Of a DNA stretch of 64,000 nt, positions 14,873 through 23,734 are shown one piece after another. Source of the DNA: Bacillota bacterium (GTDB lineage Bacteria > Bacillota > Ch66 > Ch109); the NCBI GenBank assembly GCA_013178275.1, contig JABLWZ010000020.1:17357-81356 (forward strand), given 5' to 3'. Each line of letters begins with the position of its first letter. Positions within the stretch are counted from its first letter, which is position 1. Position numbers and translations under genes: made by a program. The notes beneath the pieces were generated by a model, which had not been told where the DNA came from, did not search any database, and was given only the letters and a program-made list of their open reading frames with translations.

Positions 14873-15077
14873 TTGATTATCAATGAATATCGATTAAAAT
14901 AGAGTCTAGAGGTTTCGGTAGTGAAGGGATAGAATAAGACGCAGAAATTATCGCGGCAAAAGTAGAGAAAAGATTCGAGATAACATCTGAACCACAAGTC
15001 GTCATAATATCAGAACAACAATTCAACCAAACTTCTACCCGTGACTGAGAGTAGGTCCTGCCTACTCTCAGTTTTTT
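14873..15077 (+). ncRNA. Candidate small RNA with promoter and terminator
   Basis: The 474-bp gap between genes holds no convincing ORF. A sigma-A-like promoter TTGATT (14873-14878), 16-bp spacer, TAAAAT (14895-14900) is followed by about 170 nt and a strong terminator ACTGAGAGTAGG / CCTACTCTCAGT plus TTTTTT (15044-15077). The promoter overlaps a 13-bp palindrome ATTGATTATCAAT (14872-14884), a possible operator. The terminator cannot belong to the upstream gene, which has its own at 14744. It does not match an RNA family that I recognise. Confidence 0.4.
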
Positions 15078-15190
15078 AGTTTTGTAATAGGCGGGGCCCT
15101 GTTAATCCCTAATACTCGATACCCTGGTATAATGGTGATTATGAGGTTGTTCGAGAGGCAACAATAAATCGAGATAGGGGAGTGGGGGCG

Positions 15191-16345
15191 GTGAAGAAGG
15201 CGGTCATAGCGGTTGTGCTCAGCGTACTCGTTGTCACTGGTGCTTCCTGCGGGGGTATGAATGAGAACCCCGGGGAGACCCAGCATGGAACGAATACCGC
15301 ACCCCCGACTGTCCAGCCAGGCGGGGCAGAAAGCGGCCTGGATTCGAAACCGGCGGATAAGGACCGGATCGAACTGGAGGGGACCATCGGCAAAGACCTG
15401 CAGGTACACATGAGCATCCGTATCAAGGACGGGCAGGTCGATGGGAGTTACTACTACGACCGGTACCAGGAGAGTATTCCATTGAAGGGGAGCATCGATG
15501 CCAACCGTATGGTCACCATCAAGGAGTACGAACCGGGCGGTGCGGTGAACGGCACCTTCTACGGCTGGTACGCCCCGGGCGTCCGGCTGGCCGGCGACTG
15601 GACCAATGAGAAGACTAAGGCCGGCTACCCTTTTAAGCTGAGGGTCCTGAACCGGACCGATAAAAACGCGGTCTGGTCGGGGGAATGGTACCGTCTCAAC
15701 TCGGGGAGGTTCGATTCCGGCAGCCTGGTCGTCTTCAATGAGGACAGCGGGGGATTCGAGTTTAGGCTGGAGGCCTTCAGCGGTGCGAACAACGGCTCGA
15801 TAGACGGGAAGGCGGAGATCGCGGGAAACCGGGCCCGGTTCCGGGACGCTGAGACCGGGGCCTCGATGTCGTTGGTACTGGATAAAGGGCTGATAACGGT
15901 CGAGGCCGATGAAAAAATCAACCAGTACCACGCCGGGGCCGGGGTGGCCTTCGATGGTGAGTATAAGAAAGGGGAACGGCAGCCGGACACCGTCCTGAGC
16001 CTGGGGATGGTGGAGACCGGCGAGCAGGAGGCCGAGTTTAAACGGCTGGTGGGCGAGGATGTTGATCTGTTTATCGACACGGCTCAGAGGATGGTCGATG
16101 AGGAGGACCTGGACGGTTATGGCGCCAGGGTTAAGAGTTACTGGGTTCGGGGCGTGGGACTCAGCAACCAGTCGATAATCATGCTGCTGCCCGGCACCCG
16201 GTTCTGCGCGGCGGTGATCGATCCGGAAAACGACCGGGTCAAGGTATACACCAACGCGGACTACATAGACAAGGTCCCCCGGACTATCGAGAAGTGGCGG
16301 GAGAACTTCAAAGAATACCGGGTGGAGTTTATCCGCCGGCTGTAG
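15191..16345 (+). CDS. Lipoprotein, unrecognised
   Basis: 384 aa. Signal peptide AVIAVVLSVLVVTGASCGG with lipobox TGASC, so the mature protein is lipid-anchored at the Cys. A Pro/Gly-rich linker follows, then a beta-rich region with two similar halves (IKDGQVDGSYYYDRYQESIPL, DRYQ; FRLEAFSGANNGSIDGKAE) typical of secreted lipid- or sugar-binding barrels. The C-terminal part (AVIDPENDRVKVYTNAD, then KVPRTIEKWRENFKE) is helical. GTG 15191 is 8 nt after AGGGGAG; GTG 15182 overlaps that site. Isolated transcription unit. Confidence 0.8.
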   Translation: MKKAVIAVVLSVLVVTGASCGGMNENPGETQHGTNTAPPTVQPGGAESGLDSKPADKDRIELEGTIGKDLQVHMSIRIKDGQVDGSYYYDRYQESIPLKGSIDANRMVTIKEYEPGGAVNGTFYGWYAPGVRLAGDWTNEKTKAGYPFKLRVLNRTDKNAVWSGEWYRLNSGRFDSGSLVVFNEDSGGFEFRLEAFSGANNGSIDGKAEIAGNRARFRDAETGASMSLVLDKGLITVEADEKINQYHAGAGVAFDGEYKKGERQPDTVLSLGMVETGEQEAEFKRLVGEDVDLFIDTAQRMVDEEDLDGYGARVKSYWVRGVGLSNQSIIMLLPGTRFCAAVIDPENDRVKVYTNADYIDKVPRTIEKWRENFKEYRVEFIRRL

Positions 16346-16440
16346 GGGTGCCCAAAGCCAGTTGGTAAAACAGTTGAAAAAGCTTGGGCCGGCTAATATA
16401 ATCAGACATATGATTTAGAATTTTTTACAAAGGGGTTTGA

Positions 16441-17679
16441 GTGCGGATGGCGTTGGTCAATGAGAACTACCTGAAGCTGCCGGGCAGCTACCTTTTTTCA
16501 GAGATAGGAAGGCGGGTCAACCAGTTTAAGAAGGAGAACCCTGACGCCGACATCATCAGGCTGGGGATCGGGGACGTGACCCGGCCGCTGCCGCCCGCGG
16601 TGGTGGAGGCTATGAAAAAGGCTGTCGAGGAGATGGGTCGGGCGGAGACCTTCCGGGGTTACGGCCCGGAACAGGGTTATGAGTTTCTGAGCGAGAAGAT
16701 AATCGAGAACGAGTTCCGGCCGAGGGGTATGGATATCGCGGCCGACGAGGTCTTCATCAGCGACGGAGCCAAGTGCGACACGGGCAACTTCCAGGAACTC
16801 TTCGGGATAGACAACATACTGGCGGTGAGCGACCCGGTCTACCCCGTCTATGTGGACAGCAACGTGATGGCGGGACGTACCGGGAAGGTAAACGAGAAGG
16901 GGCAGTTCGAAAAGATCGTCTACCTCCCCTGCACCGAGGCCAATGGAATAAAGCCCCCCCTCCCCCAGACCCGGGTCGACCTGATCTACCTCTGCTTCCC
17001 CAACAACCCCACCGGGATGACCCTGTCCAAGGAGGAACTGAAGCAGTGGGTGGACTACGCCCGGGAGAACCGGTCGGTGATACTGTTTGACGCCGCCTAC
17101 GAGGCGTATATTCAGGAAGAGGGGATCCCCCACAGCATCTTCGAGATCGAGGGCGCCCGGGAGGTGGCGGTGGAGTTCCGCAGCTTTTCCAAGACCGCGG
17201 GATTTACCGGCAACCGGTGCGCCTATACCATAGTGCCCAAAGAGGTGATGGCCTACGACTCCGAGGGTAAGGGACACAGCCTCAACCCCCTGTGGCTGAG
17301 GCGGCAGACCACCAAGTTCAACGGGGTCTCCTACCCGGTGCAGGCCGCAGCGGCGGCTATCTACACCGAGGAGGGGAAGCGGCAGGTCAAGGAGATGATC
17401 GGCTACTACATGGAAAACGCCCGCATCATCCGGGAGGGCCTGGAGAAGGCGGGCTACAAGGTCTTCGGAGGGGTGAACGCGCCCTATATCTGGATGAAGA
17501 CCCCGGACAACCTGGCCTCCTGGGACTTCTTCGAGAAGCTGATGCGTGAGGTCAACGTGATCGGGACCCCGGGTGCGGGCTTCGGCTCCAACGGGGAGGG
17601 ATACTTCCGCCTGACCGCGTTCGGCTCGCGGGAGAACACCGAGAGGGCGGTCGAGCGGATCGTCAGGTCGAGAGGGTAG
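16441..17679 (+). CDS. dapL: LL-diaminopimelate aminotransferase
   Basis: Converts tetrahydrodipicolinate directly to LL-diaminopimelate with glutamate as amino donor, the aminotransferase route to lysine and peptidoglycan DAP. 412 aa is the normal length. Diagnostic features: [16 protein letters not shown] at the start, [54 protein letters not shown] and the PLP lysine in [15 protein letters not shown]. These separate DapL from other class I aminotransferases. GTG 16441 is 5 nt after AGGGG; ATG 16447 is 11 nt away and also possible. Single gene with its own terminator. The same tetrahydrodipicolinate pool feeds spore dipicolinate. Confidence 0.97.
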   Translation: MRMALVNENYLKLPGSYLFSEIGRRVNQFKKENPDADIIRLGIGDVTRPLPPAVVEAMKKAVEEMGRAETFRGYGPEQGYEFLSEKIIENEFRPRGMDIAADEVFISDGAKCDTGNFQELFGIDNILAVSDPVYPVYVDSNVMAGRTGKVNEKGQFEKIVYLPCTEANGIKPPLPQTRVDLIYLCFPNNPTGMTLSKEELKQWVDYARENRSVILFDAAYEAYIQEEGIPHSIFEIEGAREVAVEFRSFSKTAGFTGNRCAYTIVPKEVMAYDSEGKGHSLNPLWLRRQTTKFNGVSYPVQAAAAAIYTEEGKRQVKEMIGYYMENARIIREGLEKAGYKVFGGVNAPYIWMKTPDNLASWDFFEKLMREVNVIGTPGAGFGSNGEGYFRLTAFGSRENTERAVERIVRSRG

Positions 17680-17711
17680 GCGGCCGGGAGAGCAAAATAG
17701 TGCAGTACGAA

Positions 17712-17738
17712 GGGGCTGGCCGTTGGCCAGCCCCGTTT
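17712..17738. terminator. Bidirectional terminator between dapL and the convergent gene
   Basis: GGGGCTGGCC-GTT-GGCCAGCCCC then GTTTTGG. Confidence 0.85.
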
Positions 17739-17795
17739 TGGTTAGGGAATCGCTGTTTGAAGTATATCGTTGGGTGGTCTGTTTCTGGAGAATCT

Positions 17796-18920
17796 CTATT
17801 CCCGGGGGTCGCCGTACAAAAAGGAAAAGTCCGGGCTGAGCATGTCTTTCAAGGTCGAGAACTCAACCGGGAATCCCTGGATGCCTGCGGCGTAAGGGAA
17901 GTACTCGTACTGCTGGAAGTAGACCACCAGCCCACCGCTCGACAGGTAGAAGTCCTGGTCGTCTTTGATGGCCGTGAATACCGTGAGTTCATCGAGTTCC
18001 CCCGCCCTGATCTTCTGGCTTATCTGGTCCCTCACCGCAGTACTGATAAATGTGACATAGTCCGCCTGGTCCAGCATCAGGTCCTTAATCCGGTACTCCC
18101 GGCCGGTTTTGAGGTCGAGGGTATGCGAGGTTTGGATTGTTGAGCCGTGTGCCCCGCCGGTGTACTGGTAATCCGAGAAAACCACACTGAGCAGCCCGTT
18201 TTGATTGTACTTGATACTGTAGTCGAAGTAGGTTTCGTACTTGTTCGGGCTGGTTACGCCTTCAGATTGTCTTAGAGTCCTCAGCTCATCCGCGTTTTTA
18301 AGCCCTTCATCCCTGGCCTGCAGGGCTTCTTTTTCGAACCGGGCGTTTATACTGTCCTGAACCGCCTTGTCTTCCAACCCTTCGATCCGTGGGTACTGGA
18401 TGGTTATCTCGATCAGGTCGTCCTCGGAGTTTTGCTTTACCGTACTGATGGTGATGGCGTTCTTTTTAATGCTCAGCAGGGTAATCTTGTCGCCACCCTG
18501 GTCCCAATGCGGGACCAGGCCGAACTCGGCGAAGAGGTCGGCTCTCAGGTAGGTGTAGTCATTTATCACGATATGGCTTTCAGCCGGGGCACCCAGGTAG
18601 TCACCGCCCATGTAGTACGCATGGCCGTCGGCGGCTATCCGGTTGTTTTTCAGGTCCATGGTTATATTCTCGCCGCCTTTAAGGGCGGATATGGCGCCGC
18701 TCTCTCCCGCCCAGCGTATCTCGTAGCCGAGTGACTCGCAGATCGCCCGTAGCGGCAGGTAGGGGATTCCGTCAGCTTCATAGGCAACGGCTTCAATCTG
18801 ACTGCCGTTTAAGACTACTGTGATCGGACCGGCCTGGCCTCCGCCCGCCGCGAAAGCATCGGTGTGGACCGATAACAGCAGACAAACGATGAACGCGGGC
18901 AACAGCAATTTTTTAATCAT
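17796..18920 (-). CDS. Secreted protein: copper-amine-oxidase-like domain plus PdaC/DUF4163-DUF3298 (RsiV-like) region
   Basis: 374 aa exported protein. Signal peptide LLLPAFIVCLLLSVHTDAFA. Residues about 35-150 form a copper-amine-oxidase N-terminal-like module (VVLNGSQIEAVAYEADGIPYLPLRAICESLG). The C-terminal half has the DUF4163/DUF3298 pattern seen in PdaC and in RsiV anti-sigma factors: IEITIQYPRIEGLED, FDYSIKYNQNGLLSVVFSDYQYTGGAHG, TSHTLDLKTGREYRIKDL and VYFQQYEYFPYAAGI. In RsiV this region binds lysozyme, but there is no cytoplasmic anti-sigma part here, so the role is unclear. ATG 18920 follows GGAGGGCGGAGAAG. It lies 30 nt after 18951-19901 on the same strand, probably one operon. 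Confidence 0.85.
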   Translation of the reverse strand: MIKKLLLPAFIVCLLLSVHTDAFAAGGGQAGPITVVLNGSQIEAVAYEADGIPYLPLRAICESLGYEIRWAGESGAISALKGGENITMDLKNNRIAADGHAYYMGGDYLGAPAESHIVINDYTYLRADLFAEFGLVPHWDQGGDKITLLSIKKNAITISTVKQNSEDDLIEITIQYPRIEGLEDKAVQDSINARFEKEALQARDEGLKNADELRTLRQSEGVTSPNKYETYFDYSIKYNQNGLLSVVFSDYQYTGGAHGSTIQTSHTLDLKTGREYRIKDLMLDQADYVTFISTAVRDQISQKIRAGELDELTVFTAIKDDQDFYLSSGGLVVYFQQYEYFPYAAGIQGFPVEFSTLKDMLSPDFSFLYGDPRE

Positions 18921-18950
18921 CTTCTCCGCCCTCCTTGGTAAATTTTTTGG

Positions 18951-19901
18951 TCACTGGTTCGAGAAGTTTTCGTTGGTCTGCAGGGAGCCGCCTTCCAGTA
19001 TCTTTTCCACTTCCTCGAACCCGGTCGGGAAAGCGAAGTTGTAACGAGCGGGAAGCGCGAAGACGTAACGGCTGTTCCGGCCTAGTTCTTTCGGGCCTAT
19101 GGGCGCAGCCCCGATGTGGAACTCCTCCCGCTGCAGGGAGTTCCACTGGTCCAGGGTGAACACCATGATGGGGATGTCCTGCCTCGGTTTTTGGGAAGTC
19201 CACCTTGGGTGACGGATGGAGAGCAGCGGACCGGTCGCGACCGGATTGCTGCCCCCTATGGGAAGGCCTTCCCACTTGTCGGTAACTATCGTGTAGCCGC
19301 GCCAGCTCTGGGGTAGTGAAAAGTTAAAGCCGTACTGGGTATTCTGGTACACTATATCGGTGGCGTCCTTGTACGCACCCAGCCTGACGGCGGTAATCAG
19401 CCAGCGGTCCCCGATCTTTCCTACCGCGAGGGTGACCGGGCGCCGGGCGGCAGCGCCGCCGTTGGCCTTCTCCGTACTGGTAACCTCGATCACCTCGCCT
19501 TTAACCTCGTACGAGGAATCAGGCAGTTTCACGACGCTCAGAACCTCTATGCGGTCGGGCCAGGGACTCGACGTCACACGCCCGGGGGCGTTCTGCGGGT
19601 CCTTCTGCCACTCATTCAGGAGGTCGGGAGACACGTACTGACCGTAGTTATCCTGGATGCTCTTGATAAGGGTATCCTTGGGGGCCAGCAGCGAGACGTT
19701 CTGGAGCCTGCCGCCGAAGTCCTTGACCAGATTCGCAACCGTTTCCCGGACCGCTTCATCGGTCTGCGGCGCTGCCTCCTGGGAGGGCGGCTGTTGGCCG
19801 GGATCGGCCGGGGGTGTCTCACCGCTGCAGCCGAACAGGGATACAGCTACCAACAGGATAAGCGCAACCGATAACAGTTTTTTCACGTACAATCTTTTCA
19901 T
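18951..19901 (-). CDS. Lipoprotein, first gene of a two-gene operon
   Basis: 316 aa with signal peptide VALILLVAVSLFGCSG and lipobox LFGC. A Pro/Gln-rich linker follows (PPADPGQQPPSQEAAPQ). Then a region like NTF2/DUF4878 proteins (NLVKDFGGRLQNVSLLAP, SYEVKGEVIEVTS, RWLITAVRLGAY), and a C-terminal beta region (FNFSLPQSWRGYTIV; PIMVFTLDQWNSLQ) like surface proteins that start with a YGF-x-F-x-LP motif. The combination is common in Clostridia envelope lipoproteins; no enzyme motif is seen. It is followed on the same strand by the RsiV-like gene. Confidence 0.8.
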   Translation of the reverse strand: MKRLYVKKLLSVALILLVAVSLFGCSGETPPADPGQQPPSQEAAPQTDEAVRETVANLVKDFGGRLQNVSLLAPKDTLIKSIQDNYGQYVSPDLLNEWQKDPQNAPGRVTSSPWPDRIEVLSVVKLPDSSYEVKGEVIEVTSTEKANGGAAARRPVTLAVGKIGDRWLITAVRLGAYKDATDIVYQNTQYGFNFSLPQSWRGYTIVTDKWEGLPIGGSNPVATGPLLSIRHPRWTSQKPRQDIPIMVFTLDQWNSLQREEFHIGAAPIGPKELGRNSRYVFALPARYNFAFPTGFEEVEKILEGGSLQTNENFSNQ

Positions 19902-20112
19902 CGCCCTGCCTCCCTGGTAAGTTTATCTGAAACCGAGTCAATGAGGTTGGTACCATATTAATAACGGGTTGGATAGGTATAGGGTAGCGCGGTGGAAAAA
20001 ATTTATTCAGAGGATGCGGCAGTGGCAGTATGGGTAAAGATGAGAACAACCCTTCCAGAAAGGCAGGAAGGGTGATTTCAGCGATCCGAAGCGGTTTTTT
20101 GCCCATCGGTCT

Positions 20113-20592
20113 TCATTGTATCTTCATGCTTTTCATTTTCTTCTGCATGGTATCCAGGACCAGCTCCACGATTTCCGGCGGCAGCCGCTGCAACCGCCGG
20201 TTCTGCCATTCCCTTTCTTCATCCACCGATTTGCCCGCGTGCTTGACGGCCTTCAGGGCATACAACGGCGCTCCCAGCGAATGGTCCGCCATGTGAGCCG
20301 TGGCAACGGCGTGCCCGATGGAGCGGGCTACCGCGATAGCAACCGGATCCGAGGAGTCTCTCGCCGCGGTGTGTGCGCCTAAAGAGGCCTTCATCGCGTG
20401 ACCGGTCGGTACATTCCCATTTTCCCATTCTTCAGCTATAAATAAGGCGTGGGTCAACCGGGCGTCGATATTCCCACCGATGAGCGGCAGTACGTGTTCC
20501 GAACACTCCCTGGCCCACCTGATCAGCCGGTGATGATTCTCTTTCGCGAGCAGTCCGCCGCGATGTACTGCAACAAAACGTTTGTCCCGCAT
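20113..20592 (-). CDS. Imm5-like putative immunity protein
   Basis: 159 aa from ATG 20592, which follows AGGAGGCAACGG. The alpha-helical protein has a repeated Ala/His pattern (ARECSEHVLPLI, HAMKASLGAHTAARDS, AIAVARSIGHAVATAHMADHSLGAPLYALKAV), matching the Imm5-type family often labelled putative immunity protein. Known members lie next to polymorphic toxins, but no toxin gene is visible here, so it may be an orphan or may serve another role. The C-terminus EEREWQNRRLQRLPPEIVELV fits the family. The promoter is probably sigma-A (TTATAAT on the minus strand near 20630). Confidence 0.65.
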   Translation of the reverse strand: MRDKRFVAVHRGGLLAKENHHRLIRWARECSEHVLPLIGGNIDARLTHALFIAEEWENGNVPTGHAMKASLGAHTAARDSSDPVAIAVARSIGHAVATAHMADHSLGAPLYALKAVKHAGKSVDEEREWQNRRLQRLPPEIVELVLDTMQKKMKSMKIQ

Positions 20593-20744
20593 CCGTTGCC
20601 TCCTGAACGCAGACCGGTTCCCGCTATTTATTATAAGCATTACATGAAGGGATGGGTAGGTGAGAGAGAGCAGAATCCCAGCGGCGCGAATGAACAATCC
20701 TTAAGCGGTCGCTCCAGTATGCGGGCGAACCGCCCCGTGCATTA

Positions 20745-20942
20745 CTACTCTTGGGCCGGGCAGCGACCCGATTTTGTTTTTCTCATTTCTCTTTTGACGG
20801 TCGACAGGGAGTCCATCTGGGTAAAGGGTTTGATGAAGATTTTATTTGAAGCAGCGTGTCTTCGATGCTCGATTCCATACTCGGCAATATATGTGTCTTT
20901 ATCTTTCTTAAACCAGCTGAATCTTTTAATCAATGACATCAT
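20745..20942 (-). CDS. Hypothetical 65-aa basic protein
   Basis: Reads MMSLIKRFSWFKKDKDTYIA then basic, helical residues ending in GRCPAQE. ATG 20942 follows GAAAGGGTGCTC. It has no recognisable domain and no conserved motif; base composition is lower in GC than its neighbours. It could be a real small gene or chance. Confidence 0.35.
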   Translation of the reverse strand: MMSLIKRFSWFKKDKDTYIAEYGIEHRRHAASNKIFIKPFTQMDSLSTVKREMRKTKSGRCPAQE

Positions 20943-21125
20943 GAGCACCCTTTCTTCAGGCAAACGTACGCTTTCTTTTTAATACGACCGGAGCCTTCAC
21001 TTTATCAGTGCCGTACGCTCTTTTAGAAAAAATAACTCACCTGGGTCAGCAGCGGTCCTTTGGGCACTGCAGCCGCAGGCACGAAGGGCTGGCTGGAACC
21101 GGCCCTTTTATTACAGCTTTGAGGA

Positions 21126-21176
21126 TTGACTGCCGATCTGAATCAAGGCTATAATTTTAGTGTACACGCGTACACT
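21126..21176 (+). promoter_or_regulatory. Sigma-A promoter with palindromic operator for the TetR regulator
   Basis: TTGACT (21126-21131), 18-bp spacer, TATAAT (21150-21155). Directly after lies the inverted repeat AGTGTAC-ACGC-GTACACT (21159-21176), which covers the expected transcription start. The placement indicates autorepression by the TetR protein encoded downstream. Confidence 0.8.
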
Positions 21177-21193
21177 GGGAGGATTAAAGGATA

Positions 21194-21796
21194 ATGCCAT
21201 TACCCGAGTCAAAACAGAACAAAGAAAGAAAGCAGAGACTCCTTGAATGCGCGCTGGATCTTTTCGTCGAGCAGGGGTACTTCAATACTCCGGTCCGTCA
21301 TATCGTGGCGAAGTCAGGTTTTGGAACCCAGACCTTCTATAACTACTTTATAGATAAAGAGGATATCTTAAAAACTCTGCTGGAGGAGTTTGCGAATCAG
21401 ATCATATCAAGCGTCAACCATTATTACGCCAAGGAAAAGGACCTGAGCAAAAGATTCACGGAGTCCAAGCGGGTTATTCTGGAGGTTTTCACTCAGAATA
21501 AAAAGCTGACGGAAATATACTGCCGGGTAGCAGGTGCAAGCGATGTAATAGATCAGACCTTAAAACAGTTTGAGGACAAGCTGATCGAATTTTTTACTAA
21601 AAACATCAAGTATGGCATCAGGAAAGGTGCCTTGAATTACGTCCCGGCGGCTACCGTCGCCCATGGTATCTGGGCTATACAAAAATTTTTGTTGTATAAA
21701 TGGATCGTTTTAAAGGACATCACCGAAGAGGAAATGATAGAGATGGTGGTAGCATACCACGAGGCAATCGCTCAGGGTCTGGTAAAGAAAGAGTAA
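21194..21796 (+). CDS. TetR/AcrR family transcriptional regulator
   Basis: 200 aa. The N-terminal helix-turn-helix (residues about 12-58) has the family pattern RLLECALDLFVEQGYFNTPV, then HIVAKSGFGTQTFYNYF and IDKEDILKTLL. The C-terminal helical ligand-binding domain is not assignable to a ligand, but resembles fatty-acid-type regulators (IEFFTKNIKYGIRKG, AHGIWAIQKFLLYKW). The operator AGTGTAC-N4-GTACACT sits on its own promoter. The next gene, 22054-22527, lies 257 nt downstream and could be in the regulon. Confidence 0.93.
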   Translation: MPLPESKQNKERKQRLLECALDLFVEQGYFNTPVRHIVAKSGFGTQTFYNYFIDKEDILKTLLEEFANQIISSVNHYYAKEKDLSKRFTESKRVILEVFTQNKKLTEIYCRVAGASDVIDQTLKQFEDKLIEFFTKNIKYGIRKGALNYVPAATVAHGIWAIQKFLLYKWIVLKDITEEEMIEMVVAYHEAIAQGLVKKE

Positions 21797-21904
21797 TCAG
21801 CCATGCTGTGGCTGGTCGCTCTTTTTTTTATCGGACTAAGAGAATGACCGTACAGTCTGTTCAAACGTTCAGTATACTTGTTCCGAGGGATTGAAATTAG
21901 AGCA

Positions 21905-21936
21905 TTGAGAGCGGCGGTCCGCCGTTTAGCTCTCAA
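21905..21936 (+). other. Hairpin in the 5' region of 22054-22527
   Basis: TTGAGAGC / GCTCTCAA outer arms enclosing CGGCGG / CCGCCG, followed by GGATGGAGGTAAC. There is no T-run, so it is not an obvious terminator. The 257-bp gap also holds a terminator-like CAGCCA / TGGCTG with T-run near 21799-21830. Confidence 0.4.
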
Positions 21937-22053
21937 GGATGGAGGTAACTCAAAAGCCAGAGGAAAAATGAGGGAAGGGGTGATGTTCCAACAGAGTACT
22001 TAACAGATATAAGGGTAAGAAAAAGAGAGTAAAAAGAGGAGGCGCGAAAAATA

Positions 22054-22527
22054 ATGCATGAATACACCGATGCGTTCAAGTGGGAAAGGTCCCGCGCGGC
22101 TTTGTCGATGCTCCTGGGATCAACGGTTTACTCTATTATCGAGAATTACGGCATGGAGGCACTGGATAAAATAGCCCAGAAGTGGCTGCAGAACAATCAA
22201 AAGGCCGCTCCCCAATTGATGAAGATCAATAACCTGACCGAAAAGACGCTGGAATCCGTGTCTAAAATTATTAATTTTACCGACACCATCTATGGAGTAG
22301 ATGGGGAATGGACGGAAATCACTCCCGACCGGGCGGTGAAGATAGAAAAATCGTGCCCGCTGGCCAAACAATTCCCGCGTGAAATCTGCACCAAGATGTT
22401 TGCCGGGTCGATGACCGGCATTGCCCGAGGAGTAACCGGGGATGAGCGGTTTGTCTGTAAGATGCCCAAATGCCTGGCGGGCAAAGACCCTGACGATTGC
22501 TGCGAAATCATTATTGAAAGAGAATAG
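22054..22527 (+). CDS. Cys-rich protein, possibly ATC-hydrolase-like
   Basis: 157 aa. An N-terminal helical region (RSRAALSMLLGSTVYSIIENYG), then a strand-rich part (DGEWTEITPDRAVKIEKSCPLA) and a C-terminal Cys group: ...SCPLAKQFPREICTKMF... FVCKMPKCLAGKDPDDCCEI. The pattern of a CPLA motif with a final D-D-C-C is like L-2-amino-thiazoline-4-carboxylate hydrolase-type or V4R/methanogen-type ligand-binding proteins, but I cannot assign it firmly. ATG 22054 follows GAGGAGGCGCG. It is probably linked to the upstream TetR gene. Confidence 0.65.
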   Translation: MHEYTDAFKWERSRAALSMLLGSTVYSIIENYGMEALDKIAQKWLQNNQKAAPQLMKINNLTEKTLESVSKIINFTDTIYGVDGEWTEITPDRAVKIEKSCPLAKQFPREICTKMFAGSMTGIARGVTGDERFVCKMPKCLAGKDPDDCCEIIIERE

Positions 22528-22553
22528 CTGATCGCAAAGCCACCTCCACACCT

Positions 22554-22587
22554 GAGGGCCGCCCCGCTTTAAAAAGGGACGGCCCTC
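22554..22587 (+). terminator. Terminator after 22054-22527
   Basis: GAGGGCC / GGCCCTC with internal CCCC...GGG, then TTATAATAA. Confidence 0.7.
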
Positions 22588-22677
22588 TTATAATAAATAA
22601 ATCATCAGGCCCTGCCATCGGCGATCCGGTCAACCCAACCGTCCCGTTGACAGTCTGGTAATTAAGAAGATCATTAC

Positions 22678-22790
22678 TTTCTACCGTTATATTCTTTGAG
22701 CCCCTTTGATACTCTTTGGTATTCTTATATATCTATCTCTAAGAAGACCAAAGAATACCAAAGAATACCAAGAATATCACGGTAGAGAAA
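22678..22790. repeat. 113-bp imperfect palindrome with internal direct repeats
   Basis: Left end TTTCTACCGTTATATTCTT pairs with right end AAGAATATCACGGTAGAGAAA. The middle holds CTTTGGTATTCTT against AAGAATACCAAAG, and two direct copies of AAGAATACCA. It would fold into a long AU-rich hairpin. The gap (22528-22896) has no ORF. It could be a MITE-like element or a remnant; target-site duplications are not obvious. Confidence 0.7.
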
Positions 22791-22896
22791 ATTGATATCC
22801 TTTAACGGATTGGTAAAGCAACATAAACGTTGTGTGTGATAAGTTATGGAGCAGTACTTTCGTGGTGGAACTGGCGAACAGCAGAAGCCCGAATCC

Positions 22897-23199
22897 TCAA
22901 AGCAATTTTCTTAATTTAAACCCATCACTTAAACCCTGGAGATAAGCGTGATCAGCTTCAATCCCAGCTATTAAACCCTCTAGAGACTCGTATTCATCAA
23001 TCAGCTCCCAAGCCTCTTTAGAACCCCCTAACCTCCGCAATATTTCTTCGTACACCTTATTAGCCCGGTCTTGAAATTTTTTGTATTTTTTACTTGTTCG
23101 TTGGTTTTTATAGAGCATTGTTCTGAAAGAGTCGGTTGTTCTTTTGTTAATGAAGTCCAGCAAATCTGAATTAAGCGAGGTTATTTTCGCTTTTTCCAT
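22897..23199 (-). CDS. Hypothetical helical protein
   Basis: 100 aa, helical and charged (LLDFINKRTTDSFRTMLYKN, KFQDRANKVYEEILRRL, YESLEGLIAGIEADHAYLQG). Similar short helical proteins occur beside XRE regulators on mobile or prophage DNA in Clostridia. No catalytic motif. ATG 23199 follows GGAGGCTTATGA. It is divergent from the XRE gene at 23346, sharing an AT-rich control region with a palindromic operator. GC content is clearly lower than in the flanking genes, which suggests acquisition. Confidence 0.7.
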   Translation of the reverse strand: MEKAKITSLNSDLLDFINKRTTDSFRTMLYKNQRTSKKYKKFQDRANKVYEEILRRLGGSKEAWELIDEYESLEGLIAGIEADHAYLQGLSDGFKLRKLL

Positions 23200-23225
23200 T
23201 CATAAGCCTCCTTCATGTTTTATTA

Positions 23226-23245
23226 ATCTACAATTTAATGTAGAT
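23226..23245. promoter_or_regulatory. Palindromic operator in divergent control region
   Basis: ATCTACA-ATTTAA-TGTAGAT, perfect 7-bp arms, with a related half-site TTCTACA/TATAGA just after. It lies between the divergent genes 22897-23199 and 23346-23555 and is a likely binding site for the XRE protein. Confidence 0.6.
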
Positions 23246-23345
23246 ATTCTACAACATATTATAGAGAACTGTCAACACCTTTTTATAGATGTTCTTTGAC
23301 ATCGTGTAGTTCGTCTATTATTATCTAGAGGAAGGGGGTATATTC

Positions 23346-23555
23346 ATGACTTTTTCTTATAATAAACTTTGGAAGCTGTTAATTGATAACGGTATGACTA
23401 AGGAACAATTGCGGAAAACACTAAAAATTTCTCCTTCTACAATTGCTAAAATGGGACGCGGTGATAACATTTCGCTAGCTGTAATAGAAAAAATATGTAA
23501 ACATTTCAACTGCCAGCCGGGGGATCTTTTTGAGTTTATCCCGGATAAGCAATAA
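23346..23555 (+). CDS. XRE-family helix-turn-helix regulator
   Basis: 69 aa, consisting of a Cro/C1-type HTH only: YNKLWKLLIDNGMTKEQLRK, then LKISPSTIAKMGRGDNISLA and IEKICKHFNCQPGDLFEFI. The closing CQPGDLFEF is typical of the YozG/small XRE class of Gram-positive mobile elements. ATG 23346 follows GAGGAAGGGGG. AT-rich codon use unlike the surrounding GC-rich genes. It probably controls itself and the divergent hypothetical gene through the palindrome at 23226. Confidence 0.9.
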   Translation: MTFSYNKLWKLLIDNGMTKEQLRKTLKISPSTIAKMGRGDNISLAVIEKICKHFNCQPGDLFEFIPDKQ

Positions 23556-23672
23556 AAATGTTGTTATTCATCTTCAGTATATTGGCCAGCGGCGTGGCTG
23601 GTACTACAGCAACCGCCGCTGAGTTACAACAGTCGGAGTAGCGCCAAGCCATTGATAAGAATTAAGATAAGC

Positions 23673-23707
23673 AGGGCCGCCCCGGTTTTTGAGGCGGCCC
23701 TGGTTTT
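23673..23707. terminator. Bidirectional terminator
   Basis: AGGGCCGCC / GGCGGCCCT then GGTTTTTT, between the XRE gene (+) and the MerR gene (-). Confidence 0.8.
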
Positions 23708-23734
23708 TTGAACGGATGATGTTGATATTTAGAC

